A stretch of 64,000 nt of DNA, from NCBI RefSeq assembly GCF_028463845.1, contig NZ_CP116805.1, positions 1,302,001 through 1,366,000 on the forward strand, read 5' to 3'. The position numbers and the translations under genes were made by a program. Under the pieces are notes generated by a model. The model did no database searches. It saw only the letters and a list, made by a program, of their open reading frames with translations, and was not told the origin of the DNA. This stretch comes from Gimibacter soli. Lineage in GTDB: Bacteria > Pseudomonadota > Alphaproteobacteria > Sphingomonadales > Kordiimonadaceae. Shown piece by piece: positions 1 to 9,073 of the stretch; the stretch's first letter is position 1; every line of letters begins with the position of its first letter.

Positions 1-452
1 CGGCGCGTAAGGCGGGCGAAGGTGTCGGGGTCGAGTGTGTCGAGCGACACATTGATCCGTTTCACACCGGCCTTGGCGAGTGTTTCGGCGTGGGTGGCAA
101 GCTGGGTGCCGTTCGTCGTGAGGGTCAGTTCATCAAGGTTGCCGGCTTTCACTTCCGCACCCAGCCGCTCGATCAGTGTTTCAATGCCGCGCCGCACCAG
201 CGGTTCGCCGCCGGTGAGCCGGATTTTCCGCACCCCGCGCCGCATGAAGGCATGGATCAGGGTATCGAGTTCCTCAAGCGTCAGCAGTTCGGCCTTCGGC
301 AGGAAGGTCATGGCCTGCGGCATGCAATAGGCGCAGCGGAGATCGCAGCGGTCGGTGACGGACACGCGCAGATAGGTGATCGTCCGCCCTAAGGGGTCGA
401 TCAGGGGGCGGTTGCCTGTGTCCGCGTCCGGCATATTGGTCAGAAGGTTCAT
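1..452 (-). CDS. moaA: GTP 3',8-cyclase MoaA, N-terminal part (runs off window)
   Basis: Radical-SAM enzyme of molybdenum cofactor synthesis, converting GTP to 3',8-cyclo-GTP. Only the first 150 residues are in the window; the gene continues past base 1. The reverse-strand translation starts [13 protein letters not shown] at the ATG at 452-450 and contains [17 protein letters not shown], the CxxxCxxC motif for the SAM-binding 4Fe-4S cluster, followed by [14 protein letters not shown] (the SAM-binding GGEP motif) and LTTNGTQLA, all diagnostic of MoaA. It lies 46 bases downstream of the TPR-sulfotransferase on the same strand. A molybdenum-cofactor enzyme (IorAB-type) is encoded at 24.8-27.5 kb, but the two loci are not linked. 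The C-terminal 4Fe-4S motif cannot be seen. Confidence 0.95.
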   Translation of the reverse strand, partial: MNLLTNMPDADTGNRPLIDPLGRTITYLRVSVTDRCDLRCAYCMPQAMTFLPKAELLTLEELDTLIHAFMRRGVRKIRLTGGEPLVRRGIETLIERLGAEVKAGNLDELTLTTNGTQLATHAETLAKAGVKRINVSLDTLDPDTFARLTR

Positions 453-498
453 GGCGCGACCTTAGCAACGCCCCATGGGGCCGTAAAGCCGCGCTGCA

Positions 499-2514
499 TC
501 ACACCTTCGGGATATAACTTTCAAAGCGGGCAAGGGTGGCAGGCCCCAAGGCTTCGGCGAGCGGCTTCAGTTCAGCTTCCACCTGCTGCCATGCGGCCAC
601 GCTTTTCCGGTAGATCGGCTGGCGGACCTGTTCGCTGCTTGCGGTGCGCACGGCGCGGTCATTTTTGTGGAATTCAAGGCAGGCGGGCTCGAACGCCACC
701 CCGACGTGATCGAGGACAGCGCGGACGGTGGCTTCAGTATCTGCCACCATTTCCTCATATTGCACGGTCAGCACACGGCCGGGCAGGGCCTTGGCCCAAT
801 GATCCATCAGTCGCAGATAGGCATTATAGTGCGCGCCGATATGGGCGAGGTCGTAGCTCCATTCATGGCCACCGGCGAAATGCTGCTTGAAGGCGCTGTA
901 GCCCGTGTCCATCGGATGGCGGCGCGCATCGATGACGACGGCGCCGGGCAGGATTTTGTGGATGAGGCCGACACGTTCGAAATTCGGCGGCAGCTTGTCG
1001 ATGAAATAGGGCTTTCCGGTGCGGAAAAGGGCCGTTTCCTCTATATAGGCGCGTCCAAAGGCCGCCAGTTCATCGGCTGTCAGCACGCCTATATTGGCCG
1101 GCCATTCGCCGCCCGCCTTCTGGCCCGCTGCAATCCGCATATGCCGTTCGATCTGTGGCAGCGTCGGCAGTTCCATCGTGCCTTCGATCTGGCTGTGGCT
1201 CGCCAGAATCTGCTCGATGAGCGTAGAACCTGACCGCGGCAGGCCGACTATGAAAATCGGGCGCGGCAGGGCCGAGTCGGCAGGCGCCGTCATAGCCAGA
1301 TTGTCACGGCTGAAGGCGGATACCAGGCCGTTGATGACGGCATCATTTTCGCCCACGTCAAACCGGATATCGGGGCGGAGGCGGGCGCCTGTACTGTACC
1401 AGCGGAAGGCGGATTTGTGGTCGCCGTCATTTTCGAACGCCTTGCCGAGCCCGTAAGCGGCCTGCGAGCGCTGCTCGCCTTTCAGCGCTTCGTCCGTTGC
1501 CAGCGTTTCCATATGCTGGCGGTCTTCGGGCGAAAAACGATAGGTCTTCATATCAGCGAGCGCCCACCAGGCGGCGCCGTTGCCGGGCACAACCTTGGCG
1601 CTTTCCGTGTAGGCGGCGATGGCCTCGTCGCGCTGCCCGAGGATTTTCAGGATATGCCCACGCAGAAGGGCGATGCGGCCGCACTCTTCAGGATCGCCAG
1701 CCAGAGGCAGGGCGGCGTCATAGGCAGCAAGCGAGGCTTCATACTGCCCCGCATGACCATGCACCCGGCCAAGGGTCAGGTGGCTGCCCACATCGCCGGG
1801 CATCAGGTGGGTCAGTTTTTCGGCTTCAGCGATGGCGCCCTTATAGTCGCCCGCTTCCTCGAGCGAGACGATGAAGGCACGGCGGAGCGGTATGTCGGCA
1901 GGGTAAAGGGGCACGGCATAGCCAAGGATTTTCGGCGCTTCCTCAAGCGCCCCCACTTGCCCGGCCAGCGTGGCGAGCGTGCGGGCCGCGGGCGGATAAC
2001 CGGGCTGGCGCGACAGGAGCGCGCGGGCGATGCGTTCGGCCTCGCCGTATCGTTCGGCTTTCATGGCATCTTCGATGGCGGCCCCGTCTTTGACGAAGGG
2101 ATCGGTATTGAGGGCAGCGCGGTAGGCCGCGAAGGCGCGTTCCTTGTCATCCATTTCAAGATGCAGGCGCGCGAGGAAGCACCAGCCGGGATAGAAGCTG
2201 CGGTCCAGCCCCACGGCGCGCTCAAACGCTTCAATGGCTTTGTCATGCACGCCAGCCTGCATGGCAGCGAAGCCGAGGTCGGCGGCGGCATCGCGTGAGC
2301 GTGGATGGTGGCCCACGGCGCGCTCAAACGCGGCGAGTGCGGCCGGCATATCGCCCCCGCGCATCAGCGCAGTGCCATGAAGGCTGAGGAGAATTTCATC
2401 GGAAGGGTGGTCGGCGGCGAGCGGCGCCAGCTTTGCAGCAGCATCCAGCGGGCGGCCCTCACGGATCATCCGGGCAGCAGCATCAACTTCGGCAGCATAG
2501 GGGGGCAACGACAT
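499..2514 (-). CDS. TPR-repeat sulfotransferase family protein
   Basis: A 671-residue two-part protein. Residues about 1-400 are helical repeats of TPR character (for example the repeats around 40-105 and 240-320, with the A-x2-A/Y-F spacing). Residues about 418-660 form a sulfotransferase domain: PIFIVGLPRSGSTLIEQIL at 419-437 is the phosphosulfate-binding loop for PAPS, and a later VVIDARRHPMDTGYSAFKQ segment fits the 3'-phosphate-binding region. No signal peptide is visible. The ATG at 2514 has an AAGGA ribosome site 7 bases upstream. It follows the TonB receptor on the same strand, separated by a hairpin terminator. Proteins of this architecture often sit beside TonB-dependent receptors in related bacteria; the acceptor substrate is unknown. 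Confidence 0.88.
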   Translation of the reverse strand: MSLPPYAAEVDAAARMIREGRPLDAAAKLAPLAADHPSDEILLSLHGTALMRGGDMPAALAAFERAVGHHPRSRDAAADLGFAAMQAGVHDKAIEAFERAVGLDRSFYPGWCFLARLHLEMDDKERAFAAYRAALNTDPFVKDGAAIEDAMKAERYGEAERIARALLSRQPGYPPAARTLATLAGQVGALEEAPKILGYAVPLYPADIPLRRAFIVSLEEAGDYKGAIAEAEKLTHLMPGDVGSHLTLGRVHGHAGQYEASLAAYDAALPLAGDPEECGRIALLRGHILKILGQRDEAIAAYTESAKVVPGNGAAWWALADMKTYRFSPEDRQHMETLATDEALKGEQRSQAAYGLGKAFENDGDHKSAFRWYSTGARLRPDIRFDVGENDAVINGLVSAFSRDNLAMTAPADSALPRPIFIVGLPRSGSTLIEQILASHSQIEGTMELPTLPQIERHMRIAAGQKAGGEWPANIGVLTADELAAFGRAYIEETALFRTGKPYFIDKLPPNFERVGLIHKILPGAVVIDARRHPMDTGYSAFKQHFAGGHEWSYDLAHIGAHYNAYLRLMDHWAKALPGRVLTVQYEEMVADTEATVRAVLDHVGVAFEPACLEFHKNDRAVRTASSEQVRQPIYRKSVAAWQQVEAELKPLAEALGPATLARFESYIPKV

Positions 2515-2538
2515 GAATATCCTTCCGGCGGAATAGAA

Positions 2539-2564
2539 AACGGCGGACCCGAAGGCCCGCCGTT
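2539..2564 (-). terminator. Hairpin terminator after the TonB receptor
   Basis: AACGGCGG (2539-2546) pairs with CCGCCGTT (2557-2564). Read on the minus strand the stem is followed by a short T run (TTTTC) just after the receptor stop at 2584. It probably ends or attenuates receptor transcription before the TPR-sulfotransferase. Confidence 0.7.
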
Positions 2565-2583
2565 ATGGGTACGCTCAAATACC

Positions 2584-4989
2584 TTAGAAGGTAAAGTCGA
2601 GACGGAGCGAGACGGTGCGTTCAGCACCATAATAGAAGTATTTCTCGCCAAGCGCCCATTCGCTGCGATAGCGCGACCGCTTGTATTCGATGATCTCGGT
2701 ATTGAGCAGGTTGTTCACATAGAGGCTGAGGCGAACATTCTCGTTCACATTCACCGAGCCCGAAACGTTGACAACCTCATAGCGCGGCGACGTATCGGAA
2801 TCGAGGACGTCGAAGTGCGACTTGTAGCTGCCGTAGCCGGCAAGCTCTGCACGAACCGAAGCCTCTTTCGAGAAGAGATCGAACTCTTTGTCGAGGGCGA
2901 TGTAATAGTTGTACTTCGGCACCATCGTCATGTCGTCGCCCTTCTCGGCACCGATAGCCGGTGCGTCGGAGGTCATCTTGCTGTCCGTGTAGGATGCGTT
3001 GACGCTGAGGGTCAGGCCTTCCATCAGGAGAGCCGTGCTCTCGAACTCCACGCCGCGGGAGCGGGCCGAAGCCGCGTTGGCGGTGTAGGAGAAGCCGCAA
3101 GTTGGCATGTAAACGCTGGTCTGTACGCCGGTCCAGTCGATCTGGTACACGGCGGACGAAACCTGCAGACGACGATCCATGAGGAAGCCCTTGAAGCCGA
3201 CCTCGTAGTTCTTGATCTTGTCCGAATTGTAGCGGTTCACATACGAGCCGACGTTTTCGTCATTCCGGCAGTCTGCCGGCGGGGTCGGGCCGTTGTTGCC
3301 GCCCGGACGGTAGCCTTCCGAATAGATGGCGAAGATCGACATTTCATCCGAAGGCATCCACGATACACCGAATTTCTTGCGGGTGCCGTTTTCCTTGCCG
3401 TCCTCGCCACGAGTTTCGGATTCGCTCGGCTCGTCGCCGATCCAGATGCCCGAAACGATCGAATGCTCAGTGTCCTTCAGATCGTAGTAGCGCAGGCCCG
3501 CGGTGAATTCGAAGGCACCGGCAGCTTCGGTTTCAAGCCGGTAGCTTGCTTCGCCGAATACGGCCATCTCGCGGGATTTCAGCTCGATCTGATTGTAGTT
3601 GTAGTTCTTGGTGTCATCGCCATAGAGACGGGCACCGATTTCGCTCGGATCACCGAGGCCCCAATAATAGCCCCAGAGGTAAGCGGCGATCGCGCGGCTC
3701 TTGTTGTCGCTCGCATGATACTGCCACTGCCCGTCCGGGCGGTTGCCGTAATCGACCGAATCATAGAAGCCGCCGATGGTCCAGTCGAAGGCGCCTGCCG
3801 TGTTAGATTGCAGGCGGATCTCGTGGGTCCAGCGCTTGTGGCCATCGTCGTTGGTGATCCAGGTCTTGAACATGTCGTTCGCGTCCGAACGCGACCAGTT
3901 GTCGAGCGACTCATGATCGAAACGGCGCCACGAACCGGCATATACAAGGTCAGCACCCTTGAAGATGTTTTCCTTGTCAACGCGCAGCGTGACGAGGTCC
4001 ATCATATTGTCGGTCCAAGGGTCCAGGCTTTCCCATACCGCGAACTTCGGATTGTAGTCCGGGTTGATACTGTCATTGACACCGCGGCATTCCGGCCGCT
4101 CGCCCGAGCAGGACGGGAAGTCGAGGGCCACGTCGTAGCCATAAAGCGCATCCGGGTTTTCGGTCAGGAGCGCTTCGTAATAATAGCCGGGACGCGAACG
4201 GTCGGCATATTCATAGCCCTTGGTCTTGCTGCGTTCATGAACATAGCCGAGGACGATTTCGGTCTCAGGGTTCGCCTGCCACAGCATCTGGGCGCGGACA
4301 TACATGTCCTTTTCATAGCCATAGTCAGCCGTTTGCGTGTTCAGGATTTTGCCCGAGCGGTCGGCTACCTTGCCCGTTACGCGCGCGGCAAGCTTGTCGT
4401 CCATCAGGGGAACGTTCACACCGGCATAGACGGTGGTGCCGACATCGGGGCGGTTCTTCTCGTTTTCAAAGACCGCAGCACCGAAAGCTTCAACCTCGTT
4501 GAGGCGCGGCTTGTTGGTGATGATGCGTACCGTGCCGCCGATGGCGTTGGAGCCATAGAGCGTGCCCTGCGGGCCGCGCAGGACTTCAACACGTTCGATG
4601 TCGAAAAGGTCGTCGAAGTCGTACGGAATGTCATCCGTGAACGAGCTCGAGGTATTCGGAGTCGAGTCGTTGCCGCCCGAAAGGCCGCGCAGGATCAGCT
4701 CGCCGCGCGGATTGGCGGCACCCGCCACCGTGCGGTAAACGTCTTCCTTGTTGATAAGGTTCCGTTTCAGGATTTCCTTGGCGTTAACGGCCGTGATGTT
4801 CATCGGTACTTCGACGAGCATTTCCTGGCGTTTACGCGAGGTAACAACGATTTCTTCGAGGCTCAGTTCTTCACCGTCGCCAGAGGCTTCCTGCGCTGAG
4901 ACGGTTGCGGTGCTGCCCATGACACTGGCGAGGGCAACGCCGCCGAGCAGCATGCGCGCATGCCGCCGGTAGGTAAGGTGATTGGTCAT
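2584..4989 (-). CDS. TonB-dependent receptor
   Basis: Outer-membrane, TonB-energised importer of 801 residues. An N-terminal signal peptide (hydrophobic stretch near LLGGVALASVMGS, cleavage after VSA) precedes a TonB-box-like EEIVVTSRKR at about 47-56. The plug domain follows, with RVEVLRGPQGTLYGSNAIGG and GGTVRIITNKP typical of the family. The rest is an alternating beta-barrel ending in the terminal Phe signature (VSLRLDFTF). Several Cys pairs in loops (for example CSGERPEC) suggest disulfides. It diverges from an exported S9 peptidase at 5219, suggesting peptide or depsipeptide uptake; that link is inference. The substrate cannot be read from the sequence. Confidence 0.95.
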   Translation of the reverse strand: MTNHLTYRRHARMLLGGVALASVMGSTATVSAQEASGDGEELSLEEIVVTSRKRQEMLVEVPMNITAVNAKEILKRNLINKEDVYRTVAGAANPRGELILRGLSGGNDSTPNTSSSFTDDIPYDFDDLFDIERVEVLRGPQGTLYGSNAIGGTVRIITNKPRLNEVEAFGAAVFENEKNRPDVGTTVYAGVNVPLMDDKLAARVTGKVADRSGKILNTQTADYGYEKDMYVRAQMLWQANPETEIVLGYVHERSKTKGYEYADRSRPGYYYEALLTENPDALYGYDVALDFPSCSGERPECRGVNDSINPDYNPKFAVWESLDPWTDNMMDLVTLRVDKENIFKGADLVYAGSWRRFDHESLDNWSRSDANDMFKTWITNDDGHKRWTHEIRLQSNTAGAFDWTIGGFYDSVDYGNRPDGQWQYHASDNKSRAIAAYLWGYYWGLGDPSEIGARLYGDDTKNYNYNQIELKSREMAVFGEASYRLETEAAGAFEFTAGLRYYDLKDTEHSIVSGIWIGDEPSESETRGEDGKENGTRKKFGVSWMPSDEMSIFAIYSEGYRPGGNNGPTPPADCRNDENVGSYVNRYNSDKIKNYEVGFKGFLMDRRLQVSSAVYQIDWTGVQTSVYMPTCGFSYTANAASARSRGVEFESTALLMEGLTLSVNASYTDSKMTSDAPAIGAEKGDDMTMVPKYNYYIALDKEFDLFSKEASVRAELAGYGSYKSHFDVLDSDTSPRYEVVNVSGSVNVNENVRLSLYVNNLLNTEIIEYKRSRYRSEWALGEKYFYYGAERTVSLRLDFTF

Positions 4990-5218
4990 CTGCTTCCACT
5001 CCCTGTTAGGGGGCTGGCTGCTTTCTGGTTTCCGATCGTGATGTCGTTAATGCAGCCTTCGCCCATGAACTGTCCGGACCGTATGGTTTGGACTTTTTTA
5101 CCTAAACTTCGGTTTGACGAGCTAAGCAGGAGTCTTGCCATCAGGCAAACAAAATGATCACAATTCCGTAATGCGAACGTCATGAGATGCTGCAGGGGCA
5201 GCGCATTGGGGGGAAATC
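4990..5218. promoter_or_regulatory. Divergent promoter region, TonB receptor / S9 peptidase
   Basis: Gap of 229 bases between two divergent genes, AT-richer than its surroundings. It holds a perfect small dyad, TTGCC-ATCA-GGCAA (5135-5148), a possible operator shared by both genes. I could not place convincing -35/-10 boxes for either direction. Confidence 0.35.
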
Positions 5219-7279
5219 GTGAAGACCAAAATGATCAGCACCGCAGCCTTGCTGCTGGGGGGAATGCTCGCGACAGGCGCATGGGCGGATACAGCGCCGC
5301 GCGTCCTGACCGTCGACGACACCATGAAACTCGAGGCCGTGGGAAGCCCGGCCATCAGCCCGGACGGCCGCTGGATCGCCTACCGCGTGTATGGCTATGA
5401 CCTTGAAGGCGATCGTGGCGCCAGCCAGATCTGGATGGTCTCGGCGGACGGCAAGGAAAAGCTGCCGATGACGGCGCCTGCGACTTGCGCACGGTCCCCG
5501 CGCTGGTCGCCCGACGGGCGCTATCTTGCTTTTCTTGCCAACAAGGAAGGCGAAGGTGATGACGCCGGCACGCAGGTCTGGCTGCTGGACCGGCGGGGCG
5601 GCGAGGCCATCCAGCACACGAAAGTCAAGGGCGGCGTGGACGATTATCTGTGGTCGCCCGATGGCAGCCGCATGCTCCTGACCATCACCGACCGCGAGCC
5701 TGAAGCTGAAAAAGGCAAGGACGGCAAGGACAAGCCGAAGCCGTGGGTGATCGACCGGCTGCAGTTCAAGCAGGATGGCGTGGGCTATCTCGATCGTCGC
5801 CGCGCGCATCTTTATCTTTATGACGGCAAGGGCGAGCCCGAACAGATCACCTTTGGCGACTATGACGACGAGAGCCCGGCCTGGAGCCCGGACGGCAAAA
5901 GCATTGCCTTCGAGAGCAACCGGACGGCGGAACCCGACGGCAATGTGAACAGCGATGTGTGGATCGTGTCGGCCGAAGCTGGTTTGAAGGACCGCCCGCT
6001 GCGGCAGCTGACCAATCATCCGGGGCAGGACGGCAGCCCCGCCTGGAGCCCGGACGGCAAGAGCATCGCCTACACGACCGTCACAACGCTCGATAAAATC
6101 TGGTATGCCACCCAACATCTGGCCGTGATCCCGGCCGAGGGCGGCACGCCGAAGGTGTTGACGGCAGATTATGACCGTATGGTCTACAAGCCGGAATTCA
6201 CGCCGAACGGCAAGGCCGTGCTGGCGGTTGCTGAAGACGCGGGCGAGTTTCCGCTGATTTCGGTCGACGTGAAATCGGGCAAGGTCACGCGGCTTGATCC
6301 GGCAGGCGGCGATACTGGCGATTTTGCCATCAGCAAGAAAGGCGAAGTGATCACGACGCGGGCCACGCCCGAACGCCCGGATGCGCTTGGCAAGCTTGGC
6401 AGCAAGGGCTGGGCCCTCCTTGATGACCGCAACGCCGAGCGCCTGGCCGGTATCACGCTCGCGAGCGTGCAGAAGATCACCGCGAAAAGCGCCGATGGCA
6501 CCCCGGTTGAAGCCTATCTCTATCTTCCTCCGAACTATGTAGCGGGCACGAAGATGCCGCTGATCCTGCGGCCGCACGGCGGGCCTGTGGCCCAGCATTC
6601 GGTCGGCTTCGACAAGGAAATGCAGGTGCTGGCGGCGGCAGGCTATGCGGTGCTTGCCCCCAACCCGCGCGGATCGACCGGGCACGGTGAAGATTTCTCC
6701 GCCGCCATCTTTGCAGAATGGGGCGTGAAGGATTTCGCTGACGAAATGGCAGCGGTTGACGAAGCTATCGCCATGGGCGTGGCGGACGCGGACAAGCTCG
6801 GCGTCGGCGGTTGGTCCTATGGTGGTATCATGACCAATTACGTGATCACAAAATCGACACGCTTCAAGGCGGCGATTTCGGGTGCGAGCGAGGTCAATTA
6901 CACCGCCAACTATGGCCACGATATCTATCAGCTGACATGGGAAGCCGAGCTCGGCCTGCCGTGGGAGAGCCGCGAGACGTGGGAGAAGATCAACCCCTTC
7001 AATGATGTCGGCAAGGTGACGACGCCGACACTGGTGATGGGCGGCAAGGAAGACTGGAACGTACCGATCCAGAACTCCGAGCAGCTGTATCAGGCGCTCA
7101 AACGCCGCGGTATCCCGACCGAACTGGTTGTTTACCCGGATGAAGATCACGGTATCGACCGGCCAAGCTTTGTGAAGGACCGCTACCAGCGCTATATCGC
7201 CTGGTACGACTGCTATGTTCTCGGCAAGTGTGAAGCCCGGACGGCGGGCGCGAAGAAAGACGAGAAGAAGGTGGACTAA
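5219..7279 (+). CDS. Exported S9-family prolyl oligopeptidase-type peptidase
   Basis: Serine peptidase of 686 residues. A signal peptide (residues 1-23, ending ATGAWA) is followed by WD40-like/TolB-type beta-propeller repeats (SPDGRWIAY, SPDGRYLAFL, SPDGKSIAF, SPDGKSIAY) and a C-terminal alpha/beta-hydrolase domain. The catalytic triad can be placed at Ser533 (GWSYGG), Asp612 (GGKEDWNVP) and His644 (DEDHGID). The chosen start is GTG 5219, with a GGGGGGA ribosome site; the ATG at 5231 is an alternative and keeps the signal peptide. It is expected to act in the periplasm or outside the cell on short peptides (acylaminoacyl- or dipeptidyl-peptidase type). The divergent TonB receptor suggests a peptide-use pair. 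Confidence 0.93.
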   Translation: MKTKMISTAALLLGGMLATGAWADTAPRVLTVDDTMKLEAVGSPAISPDGRWIAYRVYGYDLEGDRGASQIWMVSADGKEKLPMTAPATCARSPRWSPDGRYLAFLANKEGEGDDAGTQVWLLDRRGGEAIQHTKVKGGVDDYLWSPDGSRMLLTITDREPEAEKGKDGKDKPKPWVIDRLQFKQDGVGYLDRRRAHLYLYDGKGEPEQITFGDYDDESPAWSPDGKSIAFESNRTAEPDGNVNSDVWIVSAEAGLKDRPLRQLTNHPGQDGSPAWSPDGKSIAYTTVTTLDKIWYATQHLAVIPAEGGTPKVLTADYDRMVYKPEFTPNGKAVLAVAEDAGEFPLISVDVKSGKVTRLDPAGGDTGDFAISKKGEVITTRATPERPDALGKLGSKGWALLDDRNAERLAGITLASVQKITAKSADGTPVEAYLYLPPNYVAGTKMPLILRPHGGPVAQHSVGFDKEMQVLAAAGYAVLAPNPRGSTGHGEDFSAAIFAEWGVKDFADEMAAVDEAIAMGVADADKLGVGGWSYGGIMTNYVITKSTRFKAAISGASEVNYTANYGHDIYQLTWEAELGLPWESRETWEKINPFNDVGKVTTPTLVMGGKEDWNVPIQNSEQLYQALKRRGIPTELVVYPDEDHGIDRPSFVKDRYQRYIAWYDCYVLGKCEARTAGAKKDEKKVD

Positions 7280-9039
7280 ATCCCCGCCCCTTCTTCCAGG
7301 GCCTCGTCCTCCTTCGTCATGCGGGGGGCGAGGTCCAAGACTGCCTGATACTGGCTGAGGTAAACCTTGCCGGTCAGGGCACCCAGAAAATGCGAGCGTT
7401 TCAGCCGGTCCATCACCGGGCCTTTCACCTCGCTCAGATGGAAGGTCACGCCGCTGTCTTTCAGGCGGTCGTTGATCGCTTCAAGGCTTTCCAGCGCGCT
7501 TGCATCAATCGCGTTGATCGCCGGGCACATCAGTACCACATGGCGAAGTGCGGGGTTGGCGGCGACCAGATCGTAGATCCGGTCCTCAAGAAACCGCGCG
7601 TTGGCGAAATAGAGGCTTTCATCGACCCGAAGCGTCAGGAGGCTTGGGCTCGTGACCACCTTGTGGCGGTTCACATTGCGGAAATGCTCGGTCCCCGGTA
7701 CCAGCCCGACAATCGCCGTGTGCGGGTTGCTGGAACGGTAAAGAAGGATCACGACCGAAAGCACCACACCCGCCGCCACGCCGTTTTCAACGCCGGATAG
7801 CAGTGTGATCAGGATGGTGGCGGCCATCGCGGCAAAGTCGCCTTTCGAATAGATCCAGGTGCGGCGGATGGCGCCAAAGTCAACGAGCGACAGGACAGCC
7901 ACAATGATGGTGGCGGCGAGTGTCGCCTTCGGCAGGAAATAGAGATACGGCGTCAGGAACAGGGTGGCGACGGCGATGCCAACCGCCGTGAAGGCGCCCG
8001 CCGCCGGGGTTTCGGCGCCCGCATCATAATTGACGACAGACCGCGCGAAGCCGCCGGTGACCGGATAGCCGCCGCTCATCGCCGAGCCGATGTTGGCCGC
8101 ACCAAGCGCCGCCAGTTCCTGATTGGGATCGATCCGCTGGCGCCGTTTGGCGGCAAGTGTCTGTGCAACCGATACGGATTCGACAAAACCGATGAGGCTC
8201 AGAAGGGCGGCTGCGAGCCCGAGTTCGGCGACGAGGCCAAGGCTCGGGATCGGCAGCTGCAGGCCGGGCAGGCCCACTGGCACAGTGCCGACGATTTTCA
8301 CGCCCTTGTCTTCCAGCGCCAAGCCGGCGGCCGCAATCGTGGTGGCGGTAACGGCCAGCACGGGGCCTGCCTTGGTGATAACGTCCGCGAGGCGCTTGCC
8401 CATCCCGAGCGCGATCAGCACGCTTTTCAGCCGCAAGCGGACGAAATAGAGGAAAGCCACGCTGAGCGCACCGATCACCAGCGTCGGCACGTTCGTTTCG
8501 CCCATTTGGCTGACAAGCCCGTCCAGCTGCTCCACGAGCGTATGCCCGCCCGCCTTGATGCCGAAAATGGTGCCAAGCTGGCTGACGGCGATCAGGATGC
8601 CCGAGGCTGTGATGAAGCCGGATATCACCGGATGGCTCAGGAAATTGGCGAGGAAGCCGAGGCGTAATGCGCTCATGCCAATGAGGAAAACACCAGACAG
8701 CACGGCAAGTGCTGTTGCGGTTTCCACATAGCCGATGGTGCCGGGTTCGGCGATGCGGCTGACAGCAGCGGCGGTCATCAGCGAGATGACGGCGACGGGG
8801 CCAACCGCCAGCGCCCGGCTGGTGCCGAAAAGGGCATAGAAAACAAGCGGCAGGATCGAGGCATAAAGCCCCACTTGCGGTGGCAGGCCGGCGAGCATGG
8901 CGTACGCGAGCGACTGGGGGATCAGCATGATCGTCACGATCACGGCGGCCGTCAGGTCGCTTGCCAGCTGGTCGCGGCTATATAACGGGGCCCAGCCAAG
9001 GATGGGCAGGACACGGGAGAGGCGAGGGAGCAACTTCAT
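7276..9039 (-). CDS. SulP-family anion permease with STAS domain
   Basis: Inner-membrane transporter of 587 residues. The N-terminal half has the SulP transmembrane core (LIPQSLAYAMLAGLPPQVGLYAS is the SulP signature region, followed by many hydrophobic helices). The C-terminal 140 residues or so form a STAS domain with the nucleotide-contact motif AIDASALESL. ATG 9039 was chosen because AGGAGG lies just upstream and it starts the family-typical MKLLPRL; a longer frame to 9165 would overlap the previous gene. As last gene of the sulfide-oxidation operon (34 bases after the DUF442-SQR gene) it probably moves sulfate or sulfite made by sulfide oxidation; direction and ion are inference. It overlaps the end of the convergent S9 peptidase gene by 4 bases. 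Confidence 0.92.
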   Translation of the reverse strand: MKLLPRLSRVLPILGWAPLYSRDQLASDLTAAVIVTIMLIPQSLAYAMLAGLPPQVGLYASILPLVFYALFGTSRALAVGPVAVISLMTAAAVSRIAEPGTIGYVETATALAVLSGVFLIGMSALRLGFLANFLSHPVISGFITASGILIAVSQLGTIFGIKAGGHTLVEQLDGLVSQMGETNVPTLVIGALSVAFLYFVRLRLKSVLIALGMGKRLADVITKAGPVLAVTATTIAAAGLALEDKGVKIVGTVPVGLPGLQLPIPSLGLVAELGLAAALLSLIGFVESVSVAQTLAAKRRQRIDPNQELAALGAANIGSAMSGGYPVTGGFARSVVNYDAGAETPAAGAFTAVGIAVATLFLTPYLYFLPKATLAATIIVAVLSLVDFGAIRRTWIYSKGDFAAMAATILITLLSGVENGVAAGVVLSVVILLYRSSNPHTAIVGLVPGTEHFRNVNRHKVVTSPSLLTLRVDESLYFANARFLEDRIYDLVAANPALRHVVLMCPAINAIDASALESLEAINDRLKDSGVTFHLSEVKGPVMDRLKRSHFLGALTGKVYLSQYQAVLDLAPRMTKEDEALEEGAGI

Positions 9040-9073
9040 GGCCTGTCCTCCTTGGCTGGAAACTCTATCAAAC

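Noticed and set aside
2305-4899. 864-codon open frame on the plus strand opposite the TonB receptor
   Set aside because: The minus-strand frame has clear receptor motifs and a signal peptide; the plus frame has no recognisable domain and is a GC-bias shadow.
5180-7150. 656-codon minus frame opposite the S9 peptidase
   Set aside because: No motif, His/Arg-rich shadow; the plus strand carries a full catalytic triad.
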